Of a stretch of 64,000 nucleotides of DNA, positions 18,163-26,419 are shown one piece after another. The stretch is from Streptomyces sp. V3I8 (lineage in GTDB: Bacteria > Actinomycetota > Actinomycetes > Streptomycetales > Streptomycetaceae), in NCBI RefSeq assembly GCF_030817535.1, contig NZ_JAUSZL010000002.1, forward strand, positions 6,510,001 to 6,574,000, written 5' to 3'. The translations under genes were made by a program, and so were the position numbers. Under the pieces are notes generated by a model, which did no database searches, was not told where the DNA came from, and worked only from the letters and a program-made list of their open reading frames with translations. Every line of letters begins with the position of its first letter. Position 1 is the stretch's first letter.

Positions 18163-19592
18163 GGCCGACGCCACCCCCCACCCCCGCCGCACCCCCCGCC
18201 CGCCGCGAACCCGAAGCACCCCGCGACCTCGTCGGCATCGGCATCGGCCCCAGCAACCTCTCCCTCGCCGCCCTCGCCCACCCCCTCACCGAACTCGACA
18301 CCGTCTTCTACGAACAGCGCCCCGCCTTCGACTGGCACCCCGGCCTCCTCATCGAGGGCACCACCCTCCAGGTCCCCTTCCTCGCCGACCTGGTGACCCT
18401 CGCCGACCCCGCCAGCCCCTGGACCTTCCTCAACTACCTCAAGACCCGCGAACGCCTCTTCCCCTTCTACTTCGCCGAGCGCTTCCACATCCACCGCGCC
18501 GAGTACGCCGCCTACTGCCGCTGGGTCAGCGACAGCCTCCCCGGACTCCACTTCGGCCACCAGGTCGACGCCGTCCGCTGGAACCACGAACGCGACGTGT
18601 TCGAAGTCGACTTCACCCAGCTCGACAGCGACGGCGAAGCGGAAGCCCTCGGCCGCACCCACACCAGGAACATCGCCCTCGGCATCGGCACCGCCCCCCA
18701 CATCCCCGAACCGCTCAGACCCCTCGTCGAGGCCCCCGGCGTGCCCGTCCTGCACGCCGCCGACTACCTCCAGCACCGCGAACGGCTCCTGAGCGCCGAG
18801 CACATCACCGTCATCGGCTCAGGACAGTCCGGCGCCGAGGTCTACCTCGACCTCCTCAAGAACCGCCCCGTGGGCCGGGAGAAGATCCACTGGCTCGCCC
18901 GCACCGAGGCCTTCGCCCCCATGGAGTACTCCAAACTCGGCCTCGAACACTTCACCCCCGACTACACGCACTACTTCCACGCCCTGCCCGAGTCCGTACG
19001 CGACCGGCTCGTCCCCGCCCAGTGGCAGCTCCACAAGGGCATCGACGGCGACACCATCACCGCCATCCACGACGAGCTCTACCGCCGCACCCTCCACGGC
19101 GGCTGGCCCGACACCGTCCTCACCCCCGGCGTCCTCGTCCGCACCGCGGGGCGCATCGCCACCACCAGGATCGAACTGCACCTCGAACACGTCGAACAGG
19201 GCAGCAGGTCCCGGCTCACCACCGACGCCGTCGTCCTCGCCACCGGCTACCGCGAACGCCCCCTCGACCGCATCCTCGCCGGCCTCGACCCCTACCTGCG
19301 CCGCGACGCCTCCGGCCGCCCCCGGATCGACGCACAGCACCGCCTCGTCCTCGACCCCGCCGTCGCCGGCGCCGTCCACGTCCAGAACGCCGAGAGCCAC
19401 ACCCACGGCGTCGGCGCCCCCGACCTCGGCCTCACCGCCTGGCGCAGCGCGAACATCCTCAACTCCCTGACCGGCAAGGACCCCTACCCCCTGCCCGGCC
19501 GCACCGCCTTCACCACCTTCGGACTCGCCCCCCAGCCCCGCATCCCGTCCGCCAGACGACCGAGGTCCCTCACACCACTGGTGGCCGACTGA
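18159..19592 (+). CDS. Lysine/ornithine/diamine N-hydroxylase (DesB/IucD/PvdA family)
   Basis: FAD- and NADPH-dependent N-monooxygenase of 477 residues. FAD site GIGIGPSNLSLAAL, NADPH site VIGSGQSGAEVYLDLL and the late ATGYRERP motif are intact. It overlaps the decarboxylase stop (ATGA, 18159-18162). Together the pair would decarboxylate a basic amino acid and hydroxylate the amine, the first two steps of hydroxamate siderophores such as desferrioxamine. The acyltransferase and NIS synthetase that normally complete this (DesC, DesD) are not next to it. Confidence 0.87.
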   Translation: MRPTPPPTPAAPPARREPEAPRDLVGIGIGPSNLSLAALAHPLTELDTVFYEQRPAFDWHPGLLIEGTTLQVPFLADLVTLADPASPWTFLNYLKTRERLFPFYFAERFHIHRAEYAAYCRWVSDSLPGLHFGHQVDAVRWNHERDVFEVDFTQLDSDGEAEALGRTHTRNIALGIGTAPHIPEPLRPLVEAPGVPVLHAADYLQHRERLLSAEHITVIGSGQSGAEVYLDLLKNRPVGREKIHWLARTEAFAPMEYSKLGLEHFTPDYTHYFHALPESVRDRLVPAQWQLHKGIDGDTITAIHDELYRRTLHGGWPDTVLTPGVLVRTAGRIATTRIELHLEHVEQGSRSRLTTDAVVLATGYRERPLDRILAGLDPYLRRDASGRPRIDAQHRLVLDPAVAGAVHVQNAESHTHGVGAPDLGLTAWRSANILNSLTGKDPYPLPGRTAFTTFGLAPQPRIPSARRPRSLTPLVAD

Positions 19593-19637
19593 ACATCAGC
19601 CGGCCACCGGTGACCCCACACCCCCGCACGCACACGA

Positions 19638-21446
19638 CTAGAAGACAGGCGTGCCCTCACGCGTCAGCTTCCAGTCCACCGACGCGAACTGCGCCGGGTC
19701 CAGCGAACCCTTCGCCGTCACCCACTCCGCGATCCGCGTACGGATCTCCGTCGACTCCGCCCACAGCTCCTTCGCCGACGCCACGTGCGGGAAGGCACCC
19801 CCACCGTTCGCCCGGTAGTTGTTCACCGCGAACACGAACTGCCGCGCGTCGTCCAGCGCCGCACCGTCGTAGGAGAGGTTCTTGATCCGCGACCCCGCCG
19901 GCTGCGCGATGTCGATGTCGTACGAGACCCCCGACACGTAGTCGTAGTTGTAGTCCGGCCGGTTGCCCGCGTTCGTCAGCTTCTCCACGTCGACCACCGC
20001 ACCGGCCGCCGTCCGCACGAAGTACTCCGCCGAGAACTCCAGGTACGCCCGCACCTGCGCACCCGTCATCAACTTCGCGACCAGCGTGTTGTCGTACACG
20101 TACAGACCCGACAGATCCCGGATCGTCACGTCCCCCGCCGGGATCTCCGACGTCCGCGAGAACGGTGACGCCTGCGACAGCACCGGCAGCGACGCGTACT
20201 CCGTACCCGCCAGCGCCGCCCTGACCACGTCCTCCTGCACCTTGTTGATCAGGTCGATGATCGGCGCGTCCTTGTAGCGCGCGTCCACCGTCGTCAGCGT
20301 CTGCGTCGCCGTACCGACCACCTGGTTGACGTACGCCACGACCACGGCGTGCTCGTCCTTCAACAACTTCGTGATCTTCGGGTCGTCCGCCACCGAGTTC
20401 GAGTTGCGGACCGACGCCGCCACCGACTCGACCGTCCACCGGCCCTTCTCGAAGACCAGCTCGAAGTCGAACAGCGACAGCCGCTCCGCGTACGCCAGCG
20501 GCTCCGACAGGACGACCGTCCGCCCCGTCCTCGCGTTCGTCACCTTCAGCTCGGGAATCTCCACATGCGCGTGCCCGACCAGGATCGCGTCGATCCCCGG
20601 CACCTGCTGCGCCACCAGCGCCGCCGAATTCTCCACGTACGGCAACTGGTCACCGTACGACGACGTACCCGACGAACCCGAGTGCGCCGACACGACCACC
20701 ACGTCCGCGCCCATCGACCGCAGCTTCGGCACCCACTTCGCCGCCTGCTCCTCAAGACCCGGGAAGACCAGCTTGCCCTGCACGTACGCCTTGTCCCAGA
20801 TCGCGATCCCCGGGTTCGTCAGACCCAGCACCGCCACCTTGACCGGCGGAGCACCCTTCACGTGGAACTTCTTGATGAAGTACGGCGGGAAAGCCGGCTT
20901 CAGCGTCTTCGCGTCCAGCGCGTTGGCGCCCAGCAGCGGAAAACGGCACTGCTGCTCGAACTTCCGCAGCGTCTCGATCCCGTAGTTGAACTCGTGGTTG
21001 CCCAGCGCCACCGCGTCGTACCCGATCGCGTTCATCGCCTGCGCCATCGGGTGCACGGGACCGCCCTTGGCGGTGATCGGATCGACCTTCGCGTAGTAGT
21101 ACGTCAGCGGCGTGCCCTGGATCGTGTCACCCGCGTCCAGCAGCAGCGTGTTCTCGCGGCCCTTCTCCTCGCGCACCGCGTTCACCAGCGTCGAGATACG
21201 CGCCAGACCCTGCGCGTTGCCCGCCGCGTCCTGGTACTCCGCGTCCTTGAAATAGTCCCAGTTGAAGACATGGCCGTGCAGGTCCGTCGTGCCCAGCACC
21301 GTCAGCGAGTACCGCTTCGGCTTCGGCTTCCCGTGCCCCGTCGCCACCGCGGCCTGCGCACCCGGCGCCGCGGCCGTACCGGCCAGGGCGACCCCCGCCC
21401 CGGTCACGGCGGACTTCTTCAGGAACTTCCGGCGGTTCAACGGCAT
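19638..21446 (-). CDS. Tat-exported 5'-nucleotidase / cyclic phosphodiesterase
   Basis: Secreted UshA-type metallophosphoesterase of 602 residues. A twin-arginine signal is present (NRRKFLKKSAVTGAGVALAG). Two-metal motifs are TTDLHGH, LDAGDTIQG, LGNHEFNYG and VGHAHVE, followed by the C-terminal 5'-nucleotidase domain (NNYRANGGGAFPH). It releases phosphate and nucleosides from extracellular nucleotides. The ATG at 21446 follows GAGGAGAAG. Its promoter region holds an exact 13-bp direct repeat around a TTGACA. Confidence 0.9.
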   Translation of the reverse strand: MPLNRRKFLKKSAVTGAGVALAGTAAAPGAQAAVATGHGKPKPKRYSLTVLGTTDLHGHVFNWDYFKDAEYQDAAGNAQGLARISTLVNAVREEKGRENTLLLDAGDTIQGTPLTYYYAKVDPITAKGGPVHPMAQAMNAIGYDAVALGNHEFNYGIETLRKFEQQCRFPLLGANALDAKTLKPAFPPYFIKKFHVKGAPPVKVAVLGLTNPGIAIWDKAYVQGKLVFPGLEEQAAKWVPKLRSMGADVVVVSAHSGSSGTSSYGDQLPYVENSAALVAQQVPGIDAILVGHAHVEIPELKVTNARTGRTVVLSEPLAYAERLSLFDFELVFEKGRWTVESVAASVRNSNSVADDPKITKLLKDEHAVVVAYVNQVVGTATQTLTTVDARYKDAPIIDLINKVQEDVVRAALAGTEYASLPVLSQASPFSRTSEIPAGDVTIRDLSGLYVYDNTLVAKLMTGAQVRAYLEFSAEYFVRTAAGAVVDVEKLTNAGNRPDYNYDYVSGVSYDIDIAQPAGSRIKNLSYDGAALDDARQFVFAVNNYRANGGGAFPHVASAKELWAESTEIRTRIAEWVTAKGSLDPAQFASVDWKLTREGTPVF

Positions 21447-21476
21447 GGCGGGCTTCTCCTCGGAGGAACGGTCGAC

Positions 21477-21509
21477 GACGCGCGTAGATGTCAACGGACG
21501 CGCGTAGAT
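21477..21509 (-). promoter_or_regulatory. 13-bp direct repeat in the 5'-nucleotidase promoter
   Basis: ATCTACGCGCGTC (read on the minus strand) occurs twice exactly, at 21497-21509 and 21477-21489. The start-to-start distance is 20 bp, about two helical turns. Between them, at 21491-21496, the minus strand reads TTGACA-like sequence, a possible -35 element. The spacing suggests two regulator subunits on one face of the DNA. It does not resemble a PHO box. Confidence 0.55.
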
Positions 21510-21625
21510 TCTGACCCGATCACGCCATACGGCGACACCCCCCGCAGGTTTCGATCTGATGACCTCCGGACACCGGCGCCCCCACCCCACTGACCCCGGA
21601 CGCCCCCGGTGCAAGAGTGGGGGAC

Positions 21626-22315
21626 ATGACCCCCACCCCCTACGGCACCCCCGACACCCCCCGGCTCGCCGTCCGCGGCGAAGCACACCTCGAGGTCGAC
21701 CCCGAGATCGCCCGCATCGGCATCACCGTCCAGGCCCGCGGCACCGACCGCCGCGAGACCCTCGCCGACCTCACCCGCCGCAACACCACCGCCCTCGACC
21801 TCCTGAGGACCTACACGGACGCCGTCGAGAAACTCGAGACCGGCACCTTCTCCCTCAGCCCCGAACTCACCAAACACGGCCGCGGCGAACGCGTCCGCTC
21901 CTACCAGGGCAGCGTCCACATCACCGCCGACCTCACCGACTTCACCGCCCTCGGCGAACTCACCACCCGCCTCGCCGACCTCGACCTCACCCGCGTCGAC
22001 GGCCCCTGGTGGACCCTGCGCCCCGACTCACCCGCCCACCGCGAAGCCCGGCAGCACGCCGTACGCGAAGCCGTCCAGCGAGCCCGCGAATACGCCGAGG
22101 CCCTCGGCACCACCCTCACCGCCCTCGTCGAACTCGCCGACATCGGAGCCGAGAACGCCCAGCCCTACGGCATGGAGCCCCACTCCCGCTCCCTGCGCAC
22201 CAAAGGCTTCGACGCCGCCCCCGAAGAACCCCAGATCCTCGACCTCGAACCCGAACGACAGCACGTGTACGCACAGGTCAACGCCCGCTTCACCATGGCA
22301 CCACCCGCGCTCTAG
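21626..22315 (+). CDS. SIMPL (DUF541) domain protein
   Basis: Protein of 229 residues with the SIMPL/DUF541 fold: RLAVRGEAHLEVDPEIARIG at the start, then a helix bundle and a late RQHAVREAVQRAREYAEAL. Unlike most family members it has no signal peptide, so it should be cytoplasmic. The ATG at 21626 is preferred to a GTG at 21617. Function unknown. It is divergent from the nucleotidase and precedes pyk by 142 bp. Confidence 0.75.
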   Translation: MTPTPYGTPDTPRLAVRGEAHLEVDPEIARIGITVQARGTDRRETLADLTRRNTTALDLLRTYTDAVEKLETGTFSLSPELTKHGRGERVRSYQGSVHITADLTDFTALGELTTRLADLDLTRVDGPWWTLRPDSPAHREARQHAVREAVQRAREYAEALGTTLTALVELADIGAENAQPYGMEPHSRSLRTKGFDAAPEEPQILDLEPERQHVYAQVNARFTMAPPAL

Positions 22316-22457
22316 CCGCCTCCGGCAAACCTTCGCCATGCTCACCGGAGCGCCGCCGTGCACAGTTCAACCCTTGTCAATTCCCCTTCACCCGGAGCTC
22401 GTTGAGTAGTCACGCAGTGCCAATTCCCTACCCACTGGTAAGGCCTACCCTCGTACC

Positions 22458-23894
22458 ATGCGCCGAGCCAAAATCGTCTGCACCCTCGGACCCGCCACCG
22501 ACTCGTACGACCAGATCAAGGCACTGGTCGACGCCGGAATGGACGTGGCCCGCCTCAACCTCAGCCACGGCGGCTACGCCGAGCACGAGGAGCGCCACCG
22601 ACGTGTGCGCAAGGCTGCCGACGAAACCGGCCGCAACGTCGGCATCCTCGCCGACCTTCAAGGCCCGAAGATCCGGCTCGGCCGCTTCACCGAAGGCCCC
22701 GTACTCCTCGAACGCGGCGACACCTTCACCATCACCGTCGAGGAAGGCGCCCAGGGCGACCGCCAGACCTGCGGCACCACCTACTCCGGCCTCGCCGCCG
22801 ACGTCACCACCGGCGAACGCATCCTTGTCGACGACGGCAAGGTCTGCCTCGAAGTCACCTCCGTCGACGGCCCCCGCGTCCGCACCACCGTCATCGAGGG
22901 CGGCATGGTCTCCGACAACAAGGGCCTCAACCTCCCCGGCGTCGCCGTCTCCGTCCCCGCCCTCTCCGGCAAGGACGAAGCCGACCTCCGCTGGGCCCTG
23001 CGCACCGGATGCGACGTCATCGCCCTCTCCTTCGTCCGCAGCGGACGCGACATCGACGACGTCCACCGCATCATGGACGAAGAAGGCCGCCGCCTCCCCG
23101 TCATCGCCAAGATCGAGAAACCGCAGGCCGTCGACACCATCGACGGCATCGTCGCCGCCTTCGACGGCATCATGGTCGCCCGCGGCGACCTCGGCGTCGA
23201 GATGCCCCTCGAACAGGTCCCGATCGTCCAGAAGCGCGCGATCACACTGGCCCGGCGCAACGCCAAACCGGTCATCGTCGCCACCCAGATGCTCGACTCC
23301 ATGATCGACAACTCGCGCCCCACCCGCGCCGAGGCCTCGGACGTCGCCAACGCGGTGATCGACGGCACGGACGCCGTGATGCTCTCCGGCGAGACCAGCG
23401 TCGGCAAATACCCCGTCGAGACGGTCCGCACGATGGCCCGCATCGTCGAGGCCGCCGAGGAGGACGTCCTGGCGAAGGGCCTCCCGCCCCTCACCGAACA
23501 GAACAAGCCCCGCACCCAGGGCGGCGCCGTCGCCCGCGCCGCCGCCGAGATGGGCGACTTCCTCGGCGCGAAGTTCCTGGTCGCCTTCACGCAGAGCGGC
23601 GACACGGTCCGCCGCCTCTCCCGCTACCGCTCACCCATCCCGCTCCTGGCCTTCACCCCGGACGAGGCGACCCGCGCCCAGCTCAACCTGACCTGGGGCG
23701 TCGAGACCCTGCTCGGCCCGCACGTCGACTCCACGGACGCGATGGTCGACCAGGTCGACGAACTGCTCCTGGCGCACGGCCACTGCCGAAAGGGCGACGT
23801 CGTGGTCATCACGGCCGGCTCCCCGCCCGGGGTCTCCGGCTCGACGAACCTGGTCCGGGTCCACCACATCGGAGAGGACGACAGCCCGAAGTAG
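22458..23894 (+). CDS. pyk: Pyruvate kinase
   Basis: Pyruvate kinase of 478 residues that converts phosphoenolpyruvate and ADP to pyruvate and ATP at the end of glycolysis. Motifs include MRRAKIVCTLGPA, LNLSHGGY, KIEKPQAVDTIDGI and MVARGDLGVEM; the C-terminal allosteric domain is complete. Upstream TACCCT and the short distance to the ATG suggest a nearly leaderless transcript. Position next to the ANTAR regulator and liv operon matches one of the two S. coelicolor pyk genes (SCO2014, from memory). Confidence 0.95.
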   Translation: MRRAKIVCTLGPATDSYDQIKALVDAGMDVARLNLSHGGYAEHEERHRRVRKAADETGRNVGILADLQGPKIRLGRFTEGPVLLERGDTFTITVEEGAQGDRQTCGTTYSGLAADVTTGERILVDDGKVCLEVTSVDGPRVRTTVIEGGMVSDNKGLNLPGVAVSVPALSGKDEADLRWALRTGCDVIALSFVRSGRDIDDVHRIMDEEGRRLPVIAKIEKPQAVDTIDGIVAAFDGIMVARGDLGVEMPLEQVPIVQKRAITLARRNAKPVIVATQMLDSMIDNSRPTRAEASDVANAVIDGTDAVMLSGETSVGKYPVETVRTMARIVEAAEEDVLAKGLPPLTEQNKPRTQGGAVARAAAEMGDFLGAKFLVAFTQSGDTVRRLSRYRSPIPLLAFTPDEATRAQLNLTWGVETLLGPHVDSTDAMVDQVDELLLAHGHCRKGDVVVITAGSPPGVSGSTNLVRVHHIGEDDSPK

Positions 23895-23904
23895 GCGCGG
23901 GGGT

Positions 23905-24666
23905 TCAGTACTTGGCCCCGACGTGGACGTCCATGAGGGCGACGGAGGCTTTACGGGCGATGGAGATGTTGCGCCGGTTCGCCTGTCTCCATTCCACGCC
24001 GACCCTGTCGAGGGCGTCGGTGAAAAGCCGACTGATGTCACTCGACGTATTGGTGAAGAAATACCGGGGATATTCGTAGAGCTTGCGCTCGCCCTTGACG
24101 AGACGGGTGGTCCAGTTGGTGATCCGGCACCCGTCGGAGTGGACGAGCCCACGGATGAAGTCCCACGAGCGGGTGTGAACGATCTCCTGTTGCCAGGGCT
24201 CCAGAGCGATGGTGCGCTCGTGCTTCTTGCCCGGACCGTGCTGGGGGAAGAAACAGGGCCAGTGCTTGCTGGCGGCGGTGACCGCGACGCAGCCGTCCTT
24301 CTTCACACGGGACACGCTGTTGTCCGGACGCGCGGAGCGAATGCCTGCTTCGCAGGCGTCGATGAGACCCGGCCAGGCGTTGTCGCACATGATGCGCAGG
24401 ACGTACACGCCTCGGCGGTGCGCGTTGATGCAGCCGTCGCCGAGATAGAGGCCGAGGAGATACGCGTACGCCGCCGGATCCCCGGGTGGGCCCGGCGCAC
24501 CCTGGCACCGGGGACATGGTTCACCGGCGCGCTTGAGCGGCTCGATACGGGTTTGCCATGAGCGTAAGAACGCTCGCGAGACGCCGGTCTCTTTACTGAC
24601 GGAGTTCAGGCTGCGGCCCTGGCCGACCAGGGCGAGCGCCCGCTCGCGTGTGCTCATGTCGTACAT
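23905..24666 (-). CDS. HTH plus LAGLIDADG homing-endonuclease-like protein
   Basis: Protein of 253 residues not embedded in any host gene. Residues about 5-45 form a helix-turn-helix (NSVSKETGVSRAFLRSWQ); a CPRC pair follows; then two LAGLIDADG-like helices, YAYLLGLYLGDGCI and WDFIRGLVHSDGCRI, each with the acidic residue. Both halves of a monomeric homing endonuclease are therefore present. Codon use is less GC-biased than neighbours, and Leu34 is a TTA codon (24567-24565). It lies just beyond a tRNA and its terminator. It could be a nuclease or a regulator built from one. Confidence 0.7.
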   Translation of the reverse strand: MYDMSTRERALALVGQGRSLNSVSKETGVSRAFLRSWQTRIEPLKRAGEPCPRCQGAPGPPGDPAAYAYLLGLYLGDGCINAHRRGVYVLRIMCDNAWPGLIDACEAGIRSARPDNSVSRVKKDGCVAVTAASKHWPCFFPQHGPGKKHERTIALEPWQQEIVHTRSWDFIRGLVHSDGCRITNWTTRLVKGERKLYEYPRYFFTNTSSDISRLFTDALDRVGVEWRQANRRNISIARKASVALMDVHVGAKY

Positions 24667-24704
24667 GTGGCCACTGTGCGGAGCTGATCGTCTCCGCACA
24701 CAGC

Positions 24705-24747
24705 AAAAAGCGGATGTTCACGAGAACGGGAACATCCGCTTTATTTT
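24705..24747. terminator. Bidirectional intrinsic terminator beside the tRNA
   Basis: Perfect 10-bp stem GCGGATGTTC/GAACATCCGC (24710-24719 and 24730-24739) with a 10-base loop. It is flanked by AAAAA on the left and TTTATTTT on the right, so it has a U tract in both directions. On the minus strand it ends the tRNA transcript. Strong for Streptomyces. Confidence 0.88.
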
Positions 24748-24772
24748 GGTGACCTTGCAAACCAAGGAAAAG

Positions 24773-24847
24773 TGCCCCGAGTCGGACTCGAACCGACACT
24801 GTATGGGTTTTGAATCCATTGCCTGCTGCCAATTGGGCTACCGGGGC
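24773..24847 (-). tRNA. tRNA with CAA anticodon, class I (short variable arm), Leu-type codon
   Basis: A 75-nt cloverleaf can be folded: acceptor GCCCCGG/TCGGGGC with one G-T pair, discriminator A, D loop AATTGGCAGC, anticodon loop TTCAAAA, variable loop ACAGT of 5 nt, T arm GTCGG-TTCGAGT-CCGAC. The anticodon CAA reads UUG (Leu). Leucine tRNAs normally carry a long variable arm, which is missing. The D stem has only three pairs and the anticodon stem has an A-C mismatch next to the loop. CCA is not encoded. Charging with Leu is therefore uncertain. Confidence 0.8.
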
Positions 24848-24950
24848 CCGGTGAATCGAAGGTTTACCTCGACCCGCCGCCTGACCACCATACCGTAGCT
24901 AGGTACGCTCTTGGGAGCAGTACTTGCCTGCCCTGGAACAAGGAGCAACC

Positions 24951-25610
24951 GTGACCACCCCCGAGTCGCCCCAGCCCGTAGACGCGCCCGACGACGACAA
25001 GTCGCACGTGCCTCCGCTGACGACCCGTGTCGTCATCGCCGAGGACGAGGCGCTGATCCGTCTCGACCTCAAGGAGATGCTCGAGGAAGAGGGGTACTCG
25101 GTCGTGGGGGAGGCCGGGGACGGCGAGGAGGCCGTCGAGCTGGCGCGGGAGCACCGGCCCGACCTGGTCATCCTCGACGTGAAGATGCCGAAGCTGGACG
25201 GCATCTCCGCGGCCGAGAAGATTGCGGAGGAGTCCATCGCCCCGGTGCTGATGCTGACCGCGTTCTCGCAGCGCGACCTGGTCGAGCGGGCGAGGGACGC
25301 CGGCGCGATGGCGTACCTGGTGAAGCCGTTCAGCAAGAGCGACGTGGTCCCGGCGATCGAGATGGCCGTCTCGCGGTTCACGGAGCTGAAGGCGCTGGAG
25401 AAGGAGATCGAGGATCTCACCCAGCGCCTGGAGACGCGCAAGCTGGTGGACCGGGCGAAGTCGGTGCTGCAGACGGAGTACGGCCTGACGGAGCCGGCGG
25501 CGTTCCGCTGGATCCAGAAGACGTCGATGGACCGCCGGATGTCGATGCAGCAGGTGGCCGAGGCGGTCATCCAGGACGCGGACGAGAAGAAGGCCGCGAA
25601 GAACGGCTGA
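24951..25610 (+). CDS. pdtaR: ANTAR-domain response regulator, PdtaR-like
   Basis: Response regulator of 219 residues: receiver domain with phospho-acceptor Asp76 (ILDVKMPKLDG), then a coiled linker and a C-terminal ANTAR RNA-binding domain (LVDRAKSVLQTEYGLTEPAA). Such proteins bind paired hairpins in mRNA leaders and prevent termination; PdtaR is the mycobacterial orthologue. The GTG at 24951 is chosen for AAGGAG six bases upstream. No partner histidine kinase is adjacent. Confidence 0.9.
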   Translation: MTTPESPQPVDAPDDDKSHVPPLTTRVVIAEDEALIRLDLKEMLEEEGYSVVGEAGDGEEAVELAREHRPDLVILDVKMPKLDGISAAEKIAEESIAPVLMLTAFSQRDLVERARDAGAMAYLVKPFSKSDVVPAIEMAVSRFTELKALEKEIEDLTQRLETRKLVDRAKSVLQTEYGLTEPAAFRWIQKTSMDRRMSMQQVAEAVIQDADEKKAAKNG

Positions 25611-25633
25611 CCGGGAGCTCCCGTCGTACGGCT

Positions 25634-25668
25634 GAGGCCCGCACCCCGAGTGATCGGGTGCGGGCCTC
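25634..25668. terminator. Shared terminator between pdtaR-like gene and livF
   Basis: Perfect 13-bp stem GAGGCCCGCACCC/GGGTGCGGGCCTC with a 9-base loop, lying between two convergent genes and symmetrical enough to serve both. Confidence 0.85.
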
Positions 25669-25702
25669 GGTCGTGTGACGAGCGGGGAGCGGGCCGCGGG
25701 GC

Positions 25703-26419
25703 TCAGTCCTCGCCGAGGTACGCCTTGCGGACGGACTCGTCGGTGAGGAGGTCGCGGCCGGTGCCGGAGAGCACGATGGACCCGACCTCCATGACGTGTC
25801 CCTGGTCGGCGAGGGAGAGCGCCGCCTGGGCGTTCTGCTCGACGAGGAGGATCGTCGTGCCCTGGGACTTCAGTTCCGCGATGGTCGCCATGATCTTCTG
25901 CATCATGATCGGCGAGAGGCCCATGGAGGGCTCGTCGAGCATGAGCAGTTTCGGCTGGGACATCAGGGCGCGCCCCATGGCGAGCATCTGCTGCTCGCCG
26001 CCGGAGAGGGTGCCGGCGGCCTGCTTGCGGCGTTCTCCGAGGATGGCGAAGAGGTCGTAGGCGCGCTGGATGTCCTTCTCGATGCCGGCCCGGTCGTTGC
26101 GGAGGAAGGCGCCGAGGCGGAGGTTGTCCTCGATCGTCATGCGGGGGAAGATGTGCCGCCCCTCGGGGGAGTGCGCGAGTCCGAGGGCGACGATCTCGTG
26201 GGCGGGGGTCTTCTTGAGCGACTTGCCCTGGAACTTGATCTGGCCGCCGACGGGCTTGAGGAGGCCGGAGAGGGTGCGCAGGGTGGTGGTCTTGCCGGCG
26301 CCGTTGGTGCCGATGAGGGTGACGACCTGACCGGCGTCGACCTTGAAGGAGATGCCCTTGACGGCTTCGATCTTGCCGTAGGCGACCCGGAGGTCCTCGA
26401 CTTCGAGCAGTGCTGTCAT
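25703..26419 (-). CDS. livF: Branched-chain amino-acid ABC transporter ATPase LivF
   Basis: ABC ATPase of 238 residues with Walker A GTNGAGKTT, signature LSGGEQQML and Walker B LLMLDEPSMG. One of two ATPases that power high-affinity uptake of Leu, Ile and Val. It is the last gene of livK-livH-livM-livG-livF and overlaps livG by four bases (26416-26419). Confidence 0.93.
   Translation of the reverse strand: MTALLEVEDLRVAYGKIEAVKGISFKVDAGQVVTLIGTNGAGKTTTLRTLSGLLKPVGGQIKFQGKSLKKTPAHEIVALGLAHSPEGRHIFPRMTIEDNLRLGAFLRNDRAGIEKDIQRAYDLFAILGERRKQAAGTLSGGEQQMLAMGRALMSQPKLLMLDEPSMGLSPIMMQKIMATIAELKSQGTTILLVEQNAQAALSLADQGHVMEVGSIVLSGTGRDLLTDESVRKAYLGED

Noticed and set aside
23905..24847. Integrated element using the tRNA as attachment site
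   Set aside because: No integrase gene and no second copy of the tRNA 3' end were seen within the window.
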